Of a stretch of DNA of 8,741 nucleotides, positions 6,290 through 8,741 are shown piece after piece. A program made the translations under genes and the position numbers. The stretch is from JALQTD01 sp965657495. Lineage in GTDB: Bacteria > Bacteroidota > Bacteroidia > Flavobacteriales_D > Sanyastnellaceae. How positions within the stretch are numbered: the stretch's first letter is position 1; every line of letters begins with the position of its first letter. The notes under the pieces are model-generated. The model ran no database searches, was not told where the DNA came from, and was given only the letters and a program-made list of their open reading frames with translations. Location: assembly GCA_965657495.1 (NCBI GenBank), contig CBFHPD010000118.1, forward strand, positions 1 to 8,741, given 5' to 3'.

Positions 6290-8741
6290 TCAGCGGATGA
6301 GCGTGACATGTCCTTGGATGCGCTGCTTCCGCCCGCGCAGGTCGTACACAATGGCTTGCCACAGGTAGACGTCGTTGGGCGCGTAGTGCGTGCCCTGTAT
6401 CACACGGCCGTCCCAGTGGTGGTCCACCGAAGTGGTGGTGAAGGTGAGTTGCCCCCACCGGTCGTAGACCTGCAAGTCGATGGCGGCAATTTCGTCCCCG
6501 CAGACCACCTGCCACGCATCGTTGCGGCCGTCGTTGTCGGGGGTGAAGGCATTGGGGGCGTGGACGGACATGCCGTTTCCTACGGCGATGGTTTGGCACA
6601 CCTCCGCAGCACACCCCAACGAATCCACCGCTTCCAAACAAACGTACCAAGGCGCGTCGGTCAGGTCAGCGGGCACCAACCCCCATTCCGGCCCCGCGCC
6701 CAGCTCCACCCCAAAAACCGACCAAGCATACGCCACATCATCCGCTTCGACCGCCGAAAACGACACCACCGGCGTGGACCACTCCGGCAAGGCAGGGGAG
6801 AAGCTGAATGCCGCCTCCGGCAACCCCGTGACGCAAACCGCCCCCTGTTCCGAGGCCGTGGACGTGCACCCGTTGGCATCGGTGACCGCATGCGCGACTT
6901 CGTAACAGCCTGGCTCACTGAAGACGTGGGTGGCCGAACCGCAAGGCATGCTCAGGGGCGCTTGTCCTCCGGGGCCGGTGAAGAGCCATTCGCAATCTCC
7001 GCCACCCGCCGGGGCACCCGCAGTGAACTCCACCCACAACGGCGCACAGCCCGAGGCCACGGAAGCGGCAAAGGCGGCGTCGGGCAAGGGCAGCACCTCG
7101 ATGGGCTGGGACGTGCTCGAGCCGCACACGCCCGGCAAGGTGTAGGTGATTTCGGCGGAGCCTGTTCCGGCATTGGCCGCAAGGAAGGTGCCAGCGGCAT
7201 CGAGGCAGCTGCCGCAGTCGCTGGACCACGCGCCCCCGGGGAGGTCGGGTGCGAGGGCGATGGCGGAGGCATTCGCGCAGGCCACAGGGGGCAAGATGAA
7301 GTTGCTCGACGCGTTGGGGGTGACTTCGAAGGTGCCCGTTGCAGCCGTGGGGCAGTTCCCGCTGAGGGTGTAGGTGATGGACCAAATCCCAACGCCCGCA
7401 GCTCCGGTTTGGAACACTCCATCAGCCCCCACGCACCCGCCGCACTCGGCATCCCAAGTCCCCCCGGCCACCTCGGGCGCGAGCGCCACCGCCCCTTGGC
7501 CCAAGCACGCTTCAAACGGCGCACCAAACGCCGCACTCGGCGTTTCCAACACCTCGAACGAACCTTCCGCCAACTCAGCGCACGCTCCGTTCGACACGTA
7601 CGTCACGTCCACCACTCCCGCCGCAGCCGCGTTCGGATCAAACTCCCCGTCCGCCGTGCAGCCCGGGCACGCCCAAGTCCCGTCAAAGGCGTCATCCACT
7701 TGAAACACCGTGACGGCATCGCCGGTGCACAGCGTGGCGGGCAAGTCCAGGTCCAACACCGTGGGGGCGATCACCTGCAGTTCAATGGAATCCGATGCGG
7801 CGGGGCACCCGCCCGCTTCCCCGTCGAGGACGTACCACCCGGCATCAGCCGCAATGAGGACGCCCAAATCGAGCACCGTCCCAGTTGCCTCAAAGGCATT
7901 GGGCCCGTACCATGACCATTCGCCGGCGGGCACTGAAATGGCAGGCAGTTCCCAATCCGTCCCTTCGCACACCACAACCGGCGCATCCGGCAGCTCCACT
8001 GCAACCGGTGCTGCGGGTTGCAAGTCGATTTCCGCGGCTTCCGACGCGCACCCTTCGCTCGTGGTGAGGACGGAATACATGCCCGGTTCGTTCACCGCAA
8101 CGGTTCCGCCGCTTTCCGCCAATTCGCCGGACGGTCCCGTCCACACAAAGGCGTCGCCTGTGCCGGTGGCTTCCAAGACTGCCTCATCCCCCGGGCACCA
8201 CGGGTCCGGGAACTGCACGTTCGGAGCGTCTGGGCCGGGATTGACCACCAGTTCCAACGTGTCGGCATCGATTGGGCAGGAGCCCACCATTCCCGTGACG
8301 ATGTACTCCCCTGCATCTGCGAGGGTCAACGGTCCGACTTCGACCTCTGACCCGCTGGCGGTGAAGGCCCCGGGGCCCGACCATTCGTAGGTTCCACCCA
8401 CGATGGGGTCGGCCATCAAGGTCACCGTTTCGCCCGCACAGACATCGTCATCGTCGACTGAGGTGGTGTGGAAGTACGTGCGGAAGTCACTGAAGTAACC
8501 GTAGCGCGCGAAACCCTCGTACATGCCGTTGATCACCCCGAGGTGGAACCGGCCGAGGCTGTTGGCCACGCGGGAAGAGCCCAGGGTCGGCACAAAACCC
8601 GTGTTCGCGATTTGGGCATAGCTCCAAGCGCCCCCCGATCCCGGCACCACGGAAAAGCTGCCCGCCGGAATCCAGATGGGGTTGCCATTGAACGAAAATC
8701 CGCCCTCCGCCCCGGTTTCCACCAACAAGATCAACGAAAAA
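6290..8741 (-). CDS. T9SS type B sorted surface protein with IgGFc-binding-type, Ig-like, CxxC-repeat and PKD domains (5' end outside window)
   Basis: The frame is open to the right edge, so the N-terminus is missing; 816 codons are visible. Numbering from the Leu (TTG) codon at 8734-8732, residues 1-90 resemble the end of an IgGFc-binding N-terminal domain, with the signature RFHLGVINGMYEGF and ARYGYFSDF. Residues about 98-325 hold three Ig-like repeats, each with a paired Cys (99/153, 180/229, 256/310) and WSGP, WTGP or WYGP. About 336-555 holds three repeats with a four-cysteine pattern. About 553-637 is a Cys-rich PKD-like domain, and 638-718 a second one. Residues 723-814 are CHU_C (HAPNAFTPDNDGRNDAW, LQVYDRWGQLTF, YAPNDVYLWQAIVYD). 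I count 28 cysteines in the visible part. The protein should be exported by the type IX system and act outside the cell, probably in adhesion or as a stalk. The TTG at 8734 is not taken as a start because the frame continues upstream of it. Confidence 0.87.
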   Translation of the reverse strand, partial: FSLILLVETGAEGGFSFNGNPIWIPAGSFSVVPGSGGAWSYAQIANTGFVPTLGSSRVANSLGRFHLGVINGMYEGFARYGYFSDFRTYFHTTSVDDDDVCAGETVTLMADPIVGGTYEWSGPGAFTASGSEVEVGPLTLADAGEYIVTGMVGSCPIDADTLELVVNPGPDAPNVQFPDPWCPGDEAVLEATGTGDAFVWTGPSGELAESGGTVAVNEPGMYSVLTTSEGCASEAAEIDLQPAAPVAVELPDAPVVVCEGTDWELPAISVPAGEWSWYGPNAFEATGTVLDLGVLIAADAGWYVLDGEAGGCPAASDSIELQVIAPTVLDLDLPATLCTGDAVTVFQVDDAFDGTWACPGCTADGEFDPNAAAAGVVDVTYVSNGACAELAEGSFEVLETPSAAFGAPFEACLGQGAVALAPEVAGGTWDAECGGCVGADGVFQTGAAGVGIWSITYTLSGNCPTAATGTFEVTPNASSNFILPPVACANASAIALAPDLPGGAWSSDCGSCLDAAGTFLAANAGTGSAEITYTLPGVCGSSTSQPIEVLPLPDAAFAASVASGCAPLWVEFTAGAPAGGGDCEWLFTGPGGQAPLSMPCGSATHVFSEPGCYEVAHAVTDANGCTSTASEQGAVCVTGLPEAAFSFSPALPEWSTPVVSFSAVEADDVAYAWSVFGVELGAGPEWGLVPADLTDAPWYVCLEAVDSLGCAAEVCQTIAVGNGMSVHAPNAFTPDNDGRNDAWQVVCGDEIAAIDLQVYDRWGQLTFTTTSVDHHWDGRVIQGTHYAPNDVYLWQAIVYDLRGRKQRIQGHVTLIR
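6293..6568 (-). other. CHU_C / T9SS type B sorting domain of the upstream surface protein
   Basis: Residues 723-814 in the numbering of the parent gene. It contains HAPNAFTPDNDGRNDAW, IDLQVYDRWGQLTF, a HHWDG turn, HYAPNDVYLWQAIVYD and the terminal GHVTLIR. The spacing of these blocks is that of the gliding-motility-associated C-terminal domain. An additional Cys745 inside the domain is not present in the neighbouring copy. Confidence 0.92.
7070..7729 (-). repeat. Three tandem protein repeats with a regular four-cysteine pattern
   Basis: Coding for residues 336-555 of the upstream surface protein. The repeats start at Cys336, Cys410 and Cys486 and are about 75 residues each. Each has an opening Cys, a TW/AW segment, a CxxC pair (CPGC 356-359, CGGC 431-434, CGSC 507-510), a G.F turn, an ITYT-like strand and a closing Cys (385, 461, 537). 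The spacing from first Cys to CxxC is 20, 21 and 21, and from CxxC to the last Cys 26, 27 and 27. The G[GA].W...G.F....ITYT skeleton is common in surface proteins of Bacteroidota, where a Gly-containing turn usually sits at the CxxC position in the examples I know. Confidence 0.75.
7760..8443 (-). repeat. Three tandem Ig-like repeats
   Basis: Coding for residues about 98-325 of the upstream surface protein. Each unit has an early Cys followed by G/E, a central W[SY]GP or WTGP block, and an AG.Y or PGMY strand before a second Cys (pairs 99/153, 180/229, 256/310). The units have diverged strongly in sequence, so the duplication is old. They are probably rod-like spacers or binding modules outside the cell. 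Confidence 0.7.

Noticed and set aside
6250..6351. 34-residue N-terminal extension of the 959-residue protein from a start at 6351
   Set aside because: The extension overlaps the CHU_C coding region of the upstream gene and would bury an ideal signal peptide that starts at the ATG at 6249.
6308..7915. 535-residue open frame on the plus strand opposite the upstream surface-protein gene
   Set aside because: It lies antisense to a gene with clear domain signatures. Its translation is rich in Arg, Gly, Pro and His with no motif, as expected where GC-rich codon use removes stop codons on the other strand.

Overview
The window comes from a GC-rich member of the Bacteroidota, most likely of the Flavobacteriales or a near relative. 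The main evidence is two large secreted proteins on the minus strand. Each ends in a gliding-motility-associated C-terminal domain (CHU_C), the type B sorting signal of the type IX secretion system (T9SS), which is confined to this phylum. A TonB-dependent receptor, a DUF4625 lipoprotein and a TIGR03643/DUF2805 protein agree with this. The secreted proteins are strongly acidic, which would suit a marine organism, but that is an inference.

Positions 1-3368 hold six closely packed genes on the plus strand. They are the C-terminal part of a TonB-dependent outer-membrane receptor, a DUF4625 lipoprotein 5 bases later, an unrecognised 120-residue protein, a TIGR03643/DUF2805 protein overlapping it by 17 bases, a very histidine-rich secreted or barrel-like protein, and a short single-domain cupin. 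Spacing suggests one or two transcription units. The receptor and lipoprotein form a plausible nutrient-uptake pair. The histidine-rich protein, the histidine cluster in the lipoprotein and the metal-ligand motif of the cupin all hint at metal handling, but the substrate cannot be read from this sequence.

Positions 3370-8741 hold two tandem minus-strand genes with 40 bases between them. The upstream one (running off the right edge) has the end of an IgGFc-binding-type domain, three Ig-like repeats, three repeats with a regular four-cysteine pattern including CxxC, two PKD-like domains and CHU_C. The downstream one is complete (959 residues): signal peptide, a large N-terminal adhesin-type domain, a DUF11-like domain, Ig and PKD domains, and CHU_C. 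Both are expected to be exported by T9SS and shown on, or released from, the cell surface, probably in adhesion.

The two blocks converge: the cupin stop codon and the stop codon of the 959-residue protein are one base apart. I found no RNA genes, mobile elements, CRISPR arrays or clear terminators. No gap between genes exceeds 61 bases. The points most worth checking are the cysteine-patterned repeats, the histidine-rich protein and the unassigned receptor-linked gene cluster.
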